Numbered from the stretch's first letter, positions 11,772 to 23,559 are shown. The stretch is DNA of 64,000 nucleotides from Artocarpus heterophyllus (GCA_025403435.1 CM046335.1:2770368-2834367); one strand, 5' to 3'. Numbers and translations: made by a program. Notes: a model not told the origin generated them from the sequence alone.

Positions 11772-14738
11772 TGTCACAACCCGCCTTTTCGGGCTATGAT
11801 TAAACTCTTTCTTACTTACTTTAGGGCAAAAATTTAGGAAATTTTTTTTTCTTTTATACAAATACCGTACATATACTGTTTAATAACCTTTGAGATAGAA
11901 ACATATACTTGTGTTTACATAACCATCCTTCTCTTACAATATAGCTTATCAAACATTACTTTCAAAATATTTTAAAATACCATACAGCGAAAAACATACT
12001 GTGGCGGAAACCATACCCAGTCTGCACACATCATCTGTCCGCCAGCTCATCATTATTATTTATTCTGACCTTTTCGTCGAAACACCTACAGTATGAAAAA
12101 CTTAATGAGCTAACGCCCAGTAAGTCCCATATAAACCCACCTGCACATTCAATAAAATGCATGATCAGATATGCTTTCTTATAATCCTTCTTTATCATTA
12201 TCATTTCTTATCTTTAACTAGGGCCCAAGTGTTCGTACCATTGCGCACTTAGGTCTACGTAGCACCGTGACCATCCTGTAATCCTTAAACTCCCCTTGAG
12301 TCAGGAGTCGGTACGACACTTTCCTTAACTTTTGGTGATTCATTTACCAATTCACTTATTATGGTTATCATACCATGCATGAAGTGATGAATACATGTTA
12401 TACATAACATAATCTACATAAATGCTTTTGTACGATATAGACCACACAGGTACATACTTTATATACACACTGGTACACATTAATATACACAAAGGTATAT
12501 AGCATAATATACTCACAGGTACTTGACATAAAATATACACACTGGTATACATTAATATACGCACAAGTATACGTAGCATAATGTACTCACAGGTACTTAA
12601 CATAAAATATACACACTGGTATACATTATCATATACACTCAGGTATGTGTTATTATATACTTTCAAGTATATATATATATATTCCATATACTCACAAGTA
12701 TACCCTTTCATTTTTTATAAATACTCATGTTGTTGCATACATACAAGTATACACCTTGATATACATACAAGTATACACATATACATTTTACACTCTAATC
12801 CTACAATTTCATACTGTAGGTGGGATGGGTACTTACTTGATGCAATTGTCGGGTAACTTAACCTCGATATCCCTTCTTCTAGACTCCTAGGATCCTGTTG
12901 GCCAATTACAAAGCCATTAGCCAAATTTCACTATGTTTCGATACAAAACATTTGTTAGTTAAAAAATTGAGTTGCATTACTATGTACAACTCTAAAATCT
13001 GCTGTTTTTTTCTTATTTCTATCTAACTTCCCCCTATCGTTTCTAACGAAAGATGGAAACCTTTCTAATCATTTTCTTATCCCGTGGGAAACATTTCAAA
13101 GTGGTTCGGGTTATTTGGGCGAAAATAACGATTTTGCCCTCCGCGGGTTTACTAACCTACCCGAGCTCGATTTCGTTATTCTTACGAAAATAACCACATA
13201 TTAATTCTAAAATAACACCCTAGTGGGTCAAATCTCTTTATTTCTCAATTATGCCCCATTTTTATTAAACTTTGCGGTTTAGTCCTTGAACTGAAAATTT
13301 TGACAATTTTACCCCCGAGACTAAAATTTACTTCTACGATGCCTGACAGTTTCATCGAGATCTACAACTTTTGTGTTTTAACTTTTTCCAAAATATCACT
13401 GTACAAGGGTGTTTTTGGCTATTTTCCAATTCTGCCGAGAGGAATTTTTTTCTTTCAATTTAGTCCCTATGGCATTTTTACAAAAATCCATTTCAAACTT
13501 GCAATTCTACCCCTGCAGAAATCATTTCATGCCTTAATCAATACATTCTCATGCTCAAACATCACCTTTGCAAAGTTAAACATCAAAAATTACAAAAATA
13601 TTGTTTTTTCAAAAATTGCTAGTTTGCACTAAAAATAAAAAATTCATAACTCAAACCTACCATTCACCACATATAAAAATTCGATCAAATACATGCTCAA
13701 AACCTCTCATGGGTTTGAAAGAATAAAAAAATCAAAACAAAATCCATAAAATTTCAAACTTTAAAACTTAAAACTTACCAAAATAACACCCTTTTGGTTT
13801 CACGCCTTCAAAATCCCTTTAGACTCCCTCATAAGCTTCCTTTCCATACAAAAATACCATGGATTAATCTCTTGTCCTTTGCCCATGAAAAATCCCTTGA
13901 AAACCCATTAAAAGTTTAGGATTTTACCTTAAACTTGTGGGAAAATCCTTGTACTTGCTTGTAAAACTTGTGTGGGGGTATTTTTTGCAAAGTTTGGGGG
14001 CTGAGAAATTTTTTAGAGACCTGGGTTATGGCTGCCGGATCTTGGAAGGAAAGGAAAGAAAAGAAAATTGTGATAAACTTGCCATAAATGCATCCTTATC
14101 ACATTTGGTGACTCATGGTAACCCATGAGTACACCACTAGGTGTCACAAGATGATTGGGCCACTTTTCTTGACATGTGGCCCAATAGAAAATCAAGGAGT
14201 GTCCACTTTATGAAGCTAAAAATTTATACTGTGTAATTTTTCACCACACAGTATTTTTCCTATACTGTCGTGGTCAAATCAGTGTACTTTCTATCCTTAG
14301 ACTGTATAAAAATATTTAACTTACTTTTTATTTACTTTTAGAGGCCAATCATAACGTTTTTCGTATCTGTGTTTTCATTTAGCAGTATACTCATACTGCT
14401 TCGGCCTCCTTTTTACCTCTAGTTTGGGTTTGGACAACTTCTATGTCCTATTTACATTCTAATCACTCACTTATTTATATCACAATTTTACAATTAATCG
14501 TGACATAAATTTCATTTTATGGATATTATTTACAAATTTTTGAGTAATTAAACTCATAAAATCTATATTCGGCAATATCCAACATTGCATCACATTTGTC
14601 ATATAATTTACATTCAATGCTGTTTATTCCTACTTTATCGTAATTTTTACAAAAATTCACATTTTTAAAAGTAAATTCATTAATTAAACCCAATTAAATA
14701 TTAGGTTTTGTTAATGAATATTTTTCCCGGTCATTACA
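11772..14738 (-). repeat. 3' LTR of the minus-strand gypsy element (2,967 bp)
   Basis: On the plus strand it begins TGTCACAACCCGCC and ends GGTCATTACA, which gives TGTAATGACC...GTTGTGACA in element orientation, with TG/CA ends. A purine tract lies directly inside it at 14,739-14,753. It shares a block around 12,004-12,125 with the solo LTRs at 41,299 and 54,778 (GCGGAAA, CTACAGTATGAA, TTAATGAGC). Near the U3 end, at 14,220-14,400, it has several TATACTG/CAGTATA motifs. It carries a minisatellite at 12,430-12,800. The ORFs inside it are incidental. Confidence 0.85.
12430..12800. repeat. Minisatellite inside the gypsy 3' LTR
   Basis: Variants of TATACACACTGGTATACATTA and ACTCACAGGTACTT recur. 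The clearest long period is 74 bp, from ACTCACAGGTACTT at 12,511 to the same words at 12,585. It is AT-rich with many TATAC/GTATA palindromes. Confidence 0.75.
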
Positions 14739-14753
14739 ATCTACCCCCCTTAA
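14739..14753 (-). other. Polypurine tract of the minus-strand gypsy element
   Basis: On the minus strand the bases just before the 3' LTR read CTTAAGGGGGGTAGAT, a typical plus-strand primer tract touching the LTR start TGTAATGACC. This supports both the orientation and the LTR boundary. Confidence 0.8.
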
Positions 14754-14772
14754 GAATTTTCGCCCTCGAAAA

Positions 14773-15831
14773 TCAAAACAACTCGGGGTAGCTTTTCTTC
14801 ATTGTATCCTTTCGTTCCCATGTTGCCTCTTCCACTTGCTGATTGCGCCATAAAACTTTGACGAGAGGTATCTTTTTGTTCCTTAATTCCTTTTCTTCTC
14901 GTGCCAATATTTGATCTGGTCTCTCTTCATAAGACAAATTCTCCTGCACATCGATTTCTTCTGGTTGCAGAACATGCGAAGGATCTAGTACGTACTTCTT
15001 TAACATGGATACATGGAATACATTATGTACCGATGCTAAGTTAGAGGGTAAAGCCAACTTGTAAGCTACATTGCCCACCCGTTCTAAGATTTCGAATGGT
15101 CCGATATATCTTGGGCCAAGTTTTCCTTTCTTTCCAAACCTAATTACTCCTTTCATTGGCGTCACTTTTAAGAAGACCAAATCCCCTACTTGGAATTCTA
15201 GGGGTCTTCGTCGTCGATCTGCATAACTCTTTTGTCGACTAAAGGCAGTTTCTATTCGTTGACGGATTAATTTCACGTCCTCTGTTGTCCTTTGGACAAA
15301 ATCCGTTGTCAACAATGTCTTTTCTCTTGTTTTATACCAATGCAATGGCGACCTGCATCTTCTTCCGTAAAGAGCTTCATAAGGAGCCATTCCTATAAAA
15401 GCTTGATAACTGTTATTATAAGCGAATTCAATCAACGGTAGCTTTTTATCCCATCCTCCTTTGAAATCTAGCACACAGGCTCTTAGCATATCTTCCAAGG
15501 TTTGAATGGTCCTTTCAGATTGACCATCAGTTTGAGGGTGAAAAGCTGTACTAAAAGTTAGCTTCGTTCCCATAGCTTGGTGAACGTTCCTCCAAAACTT
15601 GAAAGTGAAACGGCCATCTCGATCAAAAATGATAGATTTCGGAACTCCGTGGTATCTAACTATTTGGGCTACATATAGTTCAGCTAGTTTTTCCACAGAA
15701 CTGCTGAGTTTAATGGGTAAGAAGTGAGCTGATTTCATCAATCTATCAATGATTACCCATATAGCATCGTCTCCACTCGTAGTTCTGGGTAGCCCGGTCA
15801 CCAGATCCATAGTTATCGATCCCATTTCCAT
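14773..15831 (-). pseudogene. Integrase core plus chromodomain-like tail (gypsy)
   Basis: This is the last third of the chromovirus pol, 352 codons in one frame. The integrase core triad is present: Asp in TMDLVTGLP, Asp in FDRDGRF, and Glu in QTDGQSERTIQ. After the core come YNNSYQAFIGMAPYEALYGR, a basic linker, the GPF.I..RVG domain (KLGPRYIGPFEILERVGNVA), and a C-terminal IPLVKVLWRNQQVEEATWE segment typical of plant chromovirus chromodomains, which direct insertion to chromatin. The core itself looks intact. It is separated from the zinc-binding N-terminal part (next gene upstream) by an in-frame stop and a one-base frame change between about 15,831 and 15,850, so no full integrase can be made. 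The open frame ends at 14,773, about 35 bp before the LTR. Confidence 0.9.
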
Positions 15832-15848
15832 TCGGGAATTTCAATTTT

Positions 15849-16574
15849 CTATAATTCACCGGCTGGCCGTTGATGCTCAGCATTTACCTTTTGGCATGTA
15901 AGGCATTTGGCGACAAATCGTGCGACATCGTTCTTCATTCCGTGCCACCAATAATGCTCTTTCAAGTCTTGGTACATTTTAGTAGCTCTTGGATGAGCCA
16001 TATAGGGTGCTTCATGAGCTTCCTCTAATACTTGTTTCTTTAATCTTTCATCATTAGGGATGCAGATTCTGCCCTTATAATGGAGAATGTTATCTTTTAA
16101 GATACTAAATTCTGTTTCCTTGTGCTCAAGAACCTCGTTCCTAGCTTTAAGTAGCGACGGAGCTGCTTCCTGTCGCTCTTTTAAGCCCTTCAAGATAACT
16201 GGTCGAAACGACAATTGGGCCAATCTTCCAGTGATTAGCTCTATTCCTGCTTCCCTCAGGTCCTTCTGAAGGGGTTTTGGCATTAACCATATCATTGCAA
16301 ACGAAGACATTGTTCTACGACTAAGGGCATCGGCTACTCGGTTAGCCTTTCCTGGGAGATATAAAATTTCACAATCGTAGTCTTTAACTAACTCTAGCCA
16401 CCTTCGTTGTCTCATGTTAAGCTCCTTTTGTGTGAAGATATATTTCAGACTCTGATGATCCGTATATATCTCGCATTTAGCTCCATATAAATAATGACGC
16501 CAAATCTTTAATGCAAACACGACCGCTGCTAACTCCAAGTCGTGTGTTGGATAGTTCATTTCATGATCCTTCAA
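15849..16574 (-). pseudogene. RNase H C-terminal part and integrase zinc domain (gypsy)
   Basis: The 241-codon frame continues the pol chain. It starts with the second half of RNase H ([30 protein letters not shown], then [14 protein letters not shown]) and runs into the integrase HHCC zinc domain ([20 protein letters not shown] followed by CLTCQKV). It overlaps the previous gene by 4 bp at 16,571-16,574 in a different frame. That break is a single-base frame change inside the conserved RNase H block, so it is damage and not programmed frameshifting, which chromoviruses are not known to place here. It ends at an in-frame TAG at 15,849. Confidence 0.88.
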
Positions 16575-18223
16575 TTGCTGGATGCATACACAATCACTTT
16601 TCCATTTTGCATAAGAACGGCTCCCAATCCTGTCTTTGATGCATCACTATAAATCACATAGTTTTCTATGTTTGGATCTGGTATTTCCAGTACCGGGGCA
16701 CTCGTGAGTCTCCTCTTTAATTCTTTGAAACTTTCCTCGCACTTCTTAGTCCATTCATACTTTACTACTTTCCGTGTAAGTGCAGTGAGTGGTGCTGCTA
16801 GTCGGGAAAATCCTTCCACAAAACGTCGATAGTAGCCTGCTAAACCGAGGAAACTTTTGATTTTGGTTACACTTTTCGGTGTAGGCCACTTATTTACTGC
16901 TTCCACTTTGGTGGGATCAACGGATACTCCATCCTGTGTCACCACGTGTCCTAAGAAATGGACCTTCTCCAGCCAAAACTCACATTTTGAGAACTTGGCG
17001 TACAATTGATGCCTTCTCAATAATTGTAGTGCGATCCTCAGGTGCTCTGCATGTTCCTCTGGTGTTCTTGAATATATCAGGATATCGTCAATAAAAACTA
17101 TGACAAACTTGTCGAGGTAGTCCTTGAAAATCTGGTTCATAAGATCCATAAATGCTGCTGGGGCATTAGTCAGTCCAAATGGCATGACACAAAACTCATA
17201 ATGCCCATACCGCGTTCGAAACGCCGTCTTTGGCATGTCCTCCTCCTTAACTCGTAGTTGATGATATCCAGAGCGTAGATCGATCTTCGAGAATACTGAC
17301 GCTCCTTTCAATTGATTGAATAGGTCATCAATCCTTGGAAGTGGATACTTATTCTTAATTGTGACTTTGTTCAGCTCTCGATAATCGATACACATTCGTA
17401 ACGTTCCATCTTTCTTCTTGACAAATAATACAGGCGCTCCCCATGGGGAATGACTCGGCCGAATAAATCCTTTATTCAGCAACTCTTGTAGTTGCACCTG
17501 CAGCTCTTTGAGCTCTCTTGGAGCCATACGATACGGTGCCTTCGATATCGGGGTTGTACTCGGTGTCAACTCAATCTCGAATGAGATCTCCCGTTCTGGT
17601 GGTAAGCCTGGTAACTCATCTGGGAACACATCAACAAATTCTTTTACTATGGGAACCTTCTCTAGTCCTAACTGAGCCTCTTGTGGCTTGCTTACTAAGT
17701 TCACCAAATAGCCGGTGCATCCACTTTCCAACATCTTCTTTGCTTTTAACGCCGAAATTAGCGCCTCTGGAGCCTTAGGAACCTTTCCTGAATACACGAA
17801 TTTCTCACTTCCAGAAGGTTGGAACGTAACCTTATGGTGTCTACAGTTAATCTTGGCCGTGTACTTTCTCAAGAAATCCATTCCTAGGATAACATCGTAG
17901 TCTTGTATATCAATTATGATCAAATCAATATACAATTCTCTTCCACAAATGATTATCGGTACATGACGTAACCAATAATCAGAACCCAATACCTCCCCAG
18001 AGGGAAGTGCAGTTTTAAAAGTCTGTTCTATTCTATCCCATTCATTCCTTAACCGTTTAGCAAACTTAAACGAGGCAAATGAATGCGTTGCTCCAGAGTC
18101 AAATAAAACATAGGCATCAGTATTGGCAACAGAAAACTGACCTGTTACCACCGACAATGTTCCTACATCATCCTCCTTCTTCATATAGGCGTAAATTCGT
18201 CCACTTGGTTCTGGAGCTTCCAA
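16571..18223 (-). pseudogene. Protease, reverse transcriptase and RNase H N-terminal part (gypsy)
   Basis: A 550-codon frame. The aspartic protease motif [10 protein letters not shown] lies near residue 40 and [11 protein letters not shown] near 108. The RT region starts near residue 200 ([19 protein letters not shown]). Its catalytic blocks are intact: [33 protein letters not shown] and FIDDILIYS. The RNase H start [15 protein letters not shown] is near the end. The frame opens without an ATG because gag and pol are one chain in this lineage; in-frame TAG codons just upstream (18,225-18,277) cut it from gag. It ends in a frameshift within RNase H. Despite these breaks RT is the best preserved part, so the copy is moderately old. 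Confidence 0.92.
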
Positions 18224-18274
18224 GCGTCCCTAACTAATACTAGGGCCTTCAAGCTATGCTTGGACTACGTGAAG

Positions 18275-19423
18275 CTAGGTTCCCTGAGACCTTTGCTGAT
18301 TCTGGTTATTCTGATTCTGGGGATTGGAGAAACAGTTTCTGGCATAATGCCCTTCTTTGCCACAGAGGAAGCACTTGTTGGTGCCAGCTTTACACTCTCC
18401 AGCATGTCTTTTTCCACACTGATTTTAGAGAGGCTTATTGTTTCTTCTATCACCGTTTCTTTTCTGAGGTTTATCTTTTTGATTCTTTGGACTAACCGCG
18501 TTCCATTTCCTCTTGTTGTTAGCATTGCGGTTGCGTCCAACTGGATGGCTTTGGGACTGCCCTTGACTTGGAACACTTCCTTGCCCTTTTGCTTGTATTA
18601 CTTGGCTCTGCTTAGCTAAAGCCTTCTCCTCCTTTAGAGTCTTAAAAATTCTTGCCCTCTCTTCTTTGTCACGGGCGATTCTGAATTCGGCTCTAGTAGC
18701 CCATTCAATACAATCCTCTACATCCTTAGGGGCTTGCCCTCCACTATCAACTATAAGGGCAATGTCAGTTCGAAACATTCTCATCAATCTTCTTATTCGT
18801 TCCAGATCTGTGGGTACCAATTTAGGACATAAGCGGGCCAATTGGTTAAACCTCTTCACAGCATCTGCCACTGACATGTTACCTTGTTTAAAATTATTGA
18901 ATTCTTCTTGTTGGGCTGCCATCGTTTCCACATTGAAATAAGCCCTACCGAACTCTTCCACAAAATTAGGCCATGTCATTTCATTTACATTCCTTCTACG
19001 TTCTACCGATTCCCACCATCTCCTAGCATCCTTGGTGAGGGAAAATGAGGCGCACAAGACTTTTTCACGGTCACTAAGTCTCATAAATTTCAAAACTCGC
19101 TCTATACCAGTAAGCCAATCATCGGCTTCTAATGGATCTGTAGATTCGTCAAATTCTGGGGCTTTCATCCGTCAGAATCTTTCATAAAACTCGGTAGCAG
19201 ATGCTACCGGAACAGCTGGAACAACTGGAGCAACTGGTTCCTCTTGCTGAGGTGGTAGTACTGGGGGTGGCTAGTTCACACGTGCTTGTGGTTCGGGATT
19301 ATGATTCGCTAGTTGCTCTCTTAACTCTTGCATTTCTAACTCCTGAGCTCGGAGTTTCTATTGTAACACCATAATCATGGCCATCAAATCCGGGTTTACA
19401 GGTTCTCCGGGTGTATTAGCCAT
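18275..19423 (-). pseudogene. Gag with CCHC zinc knuckle (gypsy), interrupted by stops
   Basis: Reading from the ATG at 19,423 (MANTPGEPVNP) the frame runs through a Gln-rich leader, the retrotransposon gag domain (ADDWLTGIERVLKFMRL, ARRWWESVE, FVEEFGRAYFN) and a basic linker to CFLCGKEGHYARNC, a perfect CX2CX4HX4C knuckle near 18,330. A second Cys/His-bearing stretch precedes it (CGKRHAGEC). The longest open piece is 18,425-19,168. In-frame stops lie in the leader (two TAG, one TGA), at 18,425-18,427 (TAA) and at 18,275-18,277 (TAG), all in one frame. Gag normally forms the capsid and binds the RNA genome. The start is chosen because it precedes all gag homology and lies ~500 bp from the upstream ORF. 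Confidence 0.82.
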
Positions 19424-19943
19424 CGATAATAAAATAGGTTTACAAGCCTATCATACAATTTCGTCATTATGTCAATATATACTATTAACTTAATAGTATT
19501 ATTTTTTATAAAAAGAACATTCTTCAATCATATAAACACATACAAACATAAACAATAACATAACTTGATATCTCATCTCATACGTTTCATTTCATACATT
19601 TCAGTTCATACATTTCATTTCAATAACCTCCATACATTTCATTTCATACATTTCAGTTCATACGTGTCATTTCGATAACCTTCCTTCATTCCATGAACCT
19701 TTTTAATTTCATTTTTACATTCTTTGTAATATTACATGCATAACTAATGTACATACATACTTTTCTTTCATACATAACTATTCATATCATCTCCGAGAGC
19801 GGTTATCACTTCCGGCTACATATACCCTATTGCCGGGAAGAATACCACTTGCCGGTCATATATATACAAAACATCAAAGCTCAAAACTATGATGATCACA
19901 CATCTATATACATTAGATTATATCAAAGTCTTCATAATTTCTT

Positions 19944-20480
19944 TTAATCTGACTCGACTCCTGACATGTCACTATGTTCAAAATCCTCCTCGCGATCCTC
20001 CTCTTCCTCTTCGTCCGAGTCAGTAGATTTGTCATCGCTTGCAATAATGGGTTCAGGAGGCTCGGGCTCTTCATCACTATCATCATCATCTTCATTACCA
20101 TCGCCATCATCATCATCTTCCATATCCATTGCGGGATCTTTTAGGGGCGCGACTACATTCTGCTCTGCGTGTAGTACCGCCATAAGAAAGTCGTGGACGC
20201 TGAGATAGTTCCCTGGATACTGCATCTGTTGCTGGACTGCATTGGGAAGATCTCTCCAAACAAGATCGCAAATGCGCCGTAAAGGTAATTCGGGGGAAAT
20301 CAATGGCATCATGGTTCAGCGAAACCTTAAAATATAGTGATCTATCGGTTCCCCTACATATCTTCCCCAAACTGGTTCTACGCGTAAGTACAACCTACGT
20401 CGCCAATCAGCCCACAACATTGGAATTATTTGGATGGTGGGGACTAACAATACCAATAACCTAAAAGTTATGAAACCTGG
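19944..20480 (-). pseudogene. Extra ORF upstream of gag, acidic C-terminus
   Basis: A minus-strand reading frame continues from about 20,480 to 19,944 with one TGA near 20,318. It begins around residues PMLWADWRRRLYLRVEP and VWGRYVGEP, continues as LPLRRICDLVWRDLPNAVQ and YPGNYLSVHDFLMAVLHAEQN, and ends in an extremely acidic Asp/Glu/Ser tail of about 55 residues. The downstream 122-codon piece is open from an ATG at 20,312. I do not recognise the fold. It has the same orientation as gag and lies ~520 bp upstream, where a gypsy leader would be, so it may be an element-encoded additional ORF. It could also be a captured host piece. There is no signal peptide and no obvious membrane segment. 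Confidence 0.45.
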
Positions 20481-20599
20481 ATATCAAATTCTTAAAATGG
20501 AGAGCTATGTGCCAACAGATTAAAAGTTTAGATACCTAAATGTCTAAATTCTTAAAATAAAGACATAAGTGCTCAAGACTATAAAATTTGAGGACATGT

Positions 20600-23275
20600 G
20601 ATGCAAACACTACTAAATATATATATATTAACGAGTTATGATAAACACAAACACATGATTCACACTTCTTCCAAAGTATTGTATTAACGAGCATGGAAAG
20701 TAGTCTGTAAAATTCCGGCCCATCACTCCATATAATCTAACTTCAATAAAATTTTAAACATAAAAAATGAGTTCAAACATTGTAATATATAAGAGTTTTA
20801 CAATATAACGTATTTTTGCTTTGTACCATAACTCAAAAGTGCTTTACATTAATGTGAGTGGTTCAAACTCATAAGTTTAAAGTTATCTGTCAAAAACAAA
20901 CTGTAAATGTACAGTAATTTCATTCTGTTTAATTATCTACTAGATTACTTACATTAGGTCCGTACATCGTTTACAAGCCAAAATTTGATAACGTTTGTAC
21001 TGTTACGACAAGTGGTTTATGCATCACATGTACGTCGTTGTACCTCTGCAATATTAACAACATTTTAAAGTACTTTTTTCTTAATTGCTTTGTCGAGCTT
21101 TGTTAATAATGCTGACTAAATTCAAGTGTGTGGTTTACAACTTCCAAACCAGTGAGTAATTCCCAAATTGTGGTCAAACTTGAGGGTAGCAAAACTAATT
21201 GGCCAGGTCACAATAAGCACCAAATATCACCCTTACTAACTGGAATAATTACATGCGCATTTAGTCCATAGATTTTAATTATAGTTTTAAACTATTTGAC
21301 TACAGTATTTTTTCTCATTAAAGTTTAAATTTTTGTTTAAACTTTTCGTTCAAATCTATAAACCCTATCAGGTGGTACATTTTCTTAGCTCCTCTCTCAG
21401 TCTTTGTGCGTGCTCTGTTCTGATATTAAAATTCGCTTTACCTGTATGTAATTGTTAAAAGATAATCGTTAAGTAAAAAAAACACACGAGGAATATATGT
21501 GCTTTCGAAAAATAAAGACCATGAATATGTTTATGAAAGCTAGCTGGCACTTGAGAGACATCTTTTGTTTAAAAAAAAAAATTCATTTTTTACTTCTTGC
21601 TTTTGCAAGGATCTTGCGTTCCCCACGTTGGCCCATGGCTTTATATCCCATTTTCCTTGTCAGTTGCTTTTTAAATGATTCAAAAAATAAAGAGCATGAA
21701 TATATTTATGGAAGCTAACTGGCACATGAGAGACATCTTTTGTTTAAAAAAAAAAAATTGATTTTAAAGGTAAAACATCTTTTACTTCTTGCTTTGGCAA
21801 AGGTCTGGCCTTTTTAAATGATTCAAAAAATAAAGACCATGAATATGTTTATTGAAGGAAACTGGCACTTGAAAGACATCTTTTGTTTAAATTTTTTTTT
21901 TATTTTAATGGTAAAACACCTTTTTACTCCTTGCTTTTGCAACGATCTTGCCTTTCCCGTCTTGGCTAATGGCTTTATCTCCCATTTTCTCCTGTCAGTT
22001 GCATTTTAAATGATTCAAAAAATAAAGACCAAGAATATGTTTATGGAAAGTAGCTGGCACTTGAGAGGCATCTTTTGTTTTAAAAAAATTTGATTTTAAT
22101 GGTAAAACATCTATTTACTTCTTGCTTTTGCAAAGATGTTGTCTTCCCCATGTTGGCTAATGGCTTTATCTCCCAATTTTCTCCTGTTAGTTGCTTTTTA
22201 AATGAGAACTTTCCAGCTTGTTTCTTCTTTTATTCTTACCCTTCAATTTATTATTGTTATGGTTATTGTTGTTTATCATTATTATCAGGGTTTTTGACAC
22301 ATTTATCTTTTAAATTTTACATGTTTTTGTAATGTAGTTTTAAAACTTTTTTGACAATTAAGTCTTTAAGCTTAATAAAATATGACAATTAAGTCCTAGT
22401 CACAAATATGCTTCAAAATTAAGACCAAAAATGATCAAATGGGACACACTTGACCTATTTAAAATACCTATGTACCTTATTTGAAACTAATAAGAGTAAA
22501 ATTATTCAATTTTATGACTAGAAAAAGAAAAAAGAAAAGAAAATAAATTATTTTATTTATTTTTTAAACATTTTTGTTGGCATATATGTATATTAGGTTA
22601 ATTACATAATTGTATCTTCTAATTTTAATTATTTTTTTAATTTGTCTCTGTGTTTTTACAAACTACAAAGTTATCCTTAAAATTTTAAAAATTTATTTCA
22701 CGTTCATCCCCATGAATATAAAACATTAGGCAAAACAACATGACTACCCTTAAACAGTTATGATAAATATTTTTTATATTAAAATATAAAAACCCTAAAA
22801 CAAAACATCAAATCTCAAAAAAAAAAAAAGGATGTTAAGTTTTATGACTTTTTAAATTTTTAAATTTATTTTTAAATTTTTTTTAAGAAGAAACATATAT
22901 TTCATAAATAAATTAGATTTAGTCAAGTGTATTTTATCTTGTCTCTTTGTTTTGTAAATTAAAAAAGTCTATAAAGATAAAATTGAAATAAGTTTTTCAA
23001 ATTCTAAGAATAATTTTGTAGTTTTTAAAAATAGATGGACAAATTGATAAATAATGAAAACTAGGAGGTGTATTTATGTAACTAAACGCTATGTATATTT
23101 TAATTAATATAGTGCTCAAAATTGCGCTAATTCCCTTCTAAATATATTACATACTTCTCACATGGTCGTTTTCTATCTTAATTTTGATAAACATTTGTGA
23201 TAGGAACTTGATTGCCACACTCAACCAACTTTAGGGACACAATTGCTACGAAAAAATAGATAATTGGATAATTAA
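20600..23275 (+). repeat. Dispersed non-coding repeat, copy 1, carrying satellite monomers
   Basis: This segment is recognisably the same as 53,580-54,777 plus 60,113-60,845. Shared landmarks in order are ATGATTCACACTTCTT, TAACGTATTTTT, CGACAAGTGGTTTA, CCAAACCAGTGAGTAATTCC, GGTACATTTTCTTAG, the satellite monomers, GGCTTGTTTCTTCTTT-like words and TGATAGGAACTTG/TGATAAGAGACT. Between about 21,500 and 22,200 it holds a few diverged satellite monomers; GATTCAAAAAATAAAGACC recurs at 21,820 and 22,012, giving an intact monomer of ~192 bp. No ORF is convincing. I found no clear terminal repeats, so the element class is unknown. Confidence 0.7.
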
Positions 23276-23404
23276 TATTGTGATAATCTGAAGTAGCTGT
23301 GAGTTCAATGATCATAGACGAAATCACACACAAGACATTTAACAGATAAATTTTAGTCTGTGAAGTGGTACAAATGCCCCAATTTCGGCCCTTAAGGCCA
23401 AAAA

Positions 23405-23421
23405 GAGAGAGAGAGAGAGAG
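23405..23421. repeat. (GA)n microsatellite
   Basis: A short uninterrupted GA run sits in AT-rich spacer, followed 30 bp later by a (GT)n-like stretch around 23,450. Confidence 0.8.
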
Positions 23422-23559
23422 ACTTGCGCGTCAAAACAAACACTTGTGTGAGTGTGTGTGGCTACTTCATAGATCAAAACTCAAGAAACATGGTTCATTT
23501 AAGGGAAACTGTACATTGAAATTTAAATCTTAAGATGAAACCGTGTTGGTATCTTGATG

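Larger units (their letters stand above)
11772..20480 (-). mobile_element. Ty3/gypsy chromovirus (Tekay/Del-like), 5'-truncated
   Basis: Read on the minus strand the order is extra ORF, gag, protease, RT, RNase H, integrase, chromodomain-like tail, polypurine tract and 3' LTR, which is the order of Tekay/Del chromoviruses. The 3' LTR is complete (TGTAATGACC to GGTTGTGACA), but no 5' LTR or primer site is found upstream of gag, and the right edge fades into unrelated AT-rich DNA around 20,480-20,600. The LTR abuts the satellite array at 11,771/11,772. The target duplication cannot be tested because the other end is lost. Gag and pol carry several stops and at least two frameshifts, so the copy cannot be autonomous. 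The right boundary is approximate. Confidence 0.88.

Noticed and set aside
12352..12890. Overlapping ORFs of up to 119 codons on both strands
   Set aside because: They arise from the TATAC/GTATA minisatellite in the LTR.
18256..18619. 119-codon plus-strand frame
   Set aside because: It is antisense to the gag zinc-knuckle and linker region of the minus-strand gypsy element.
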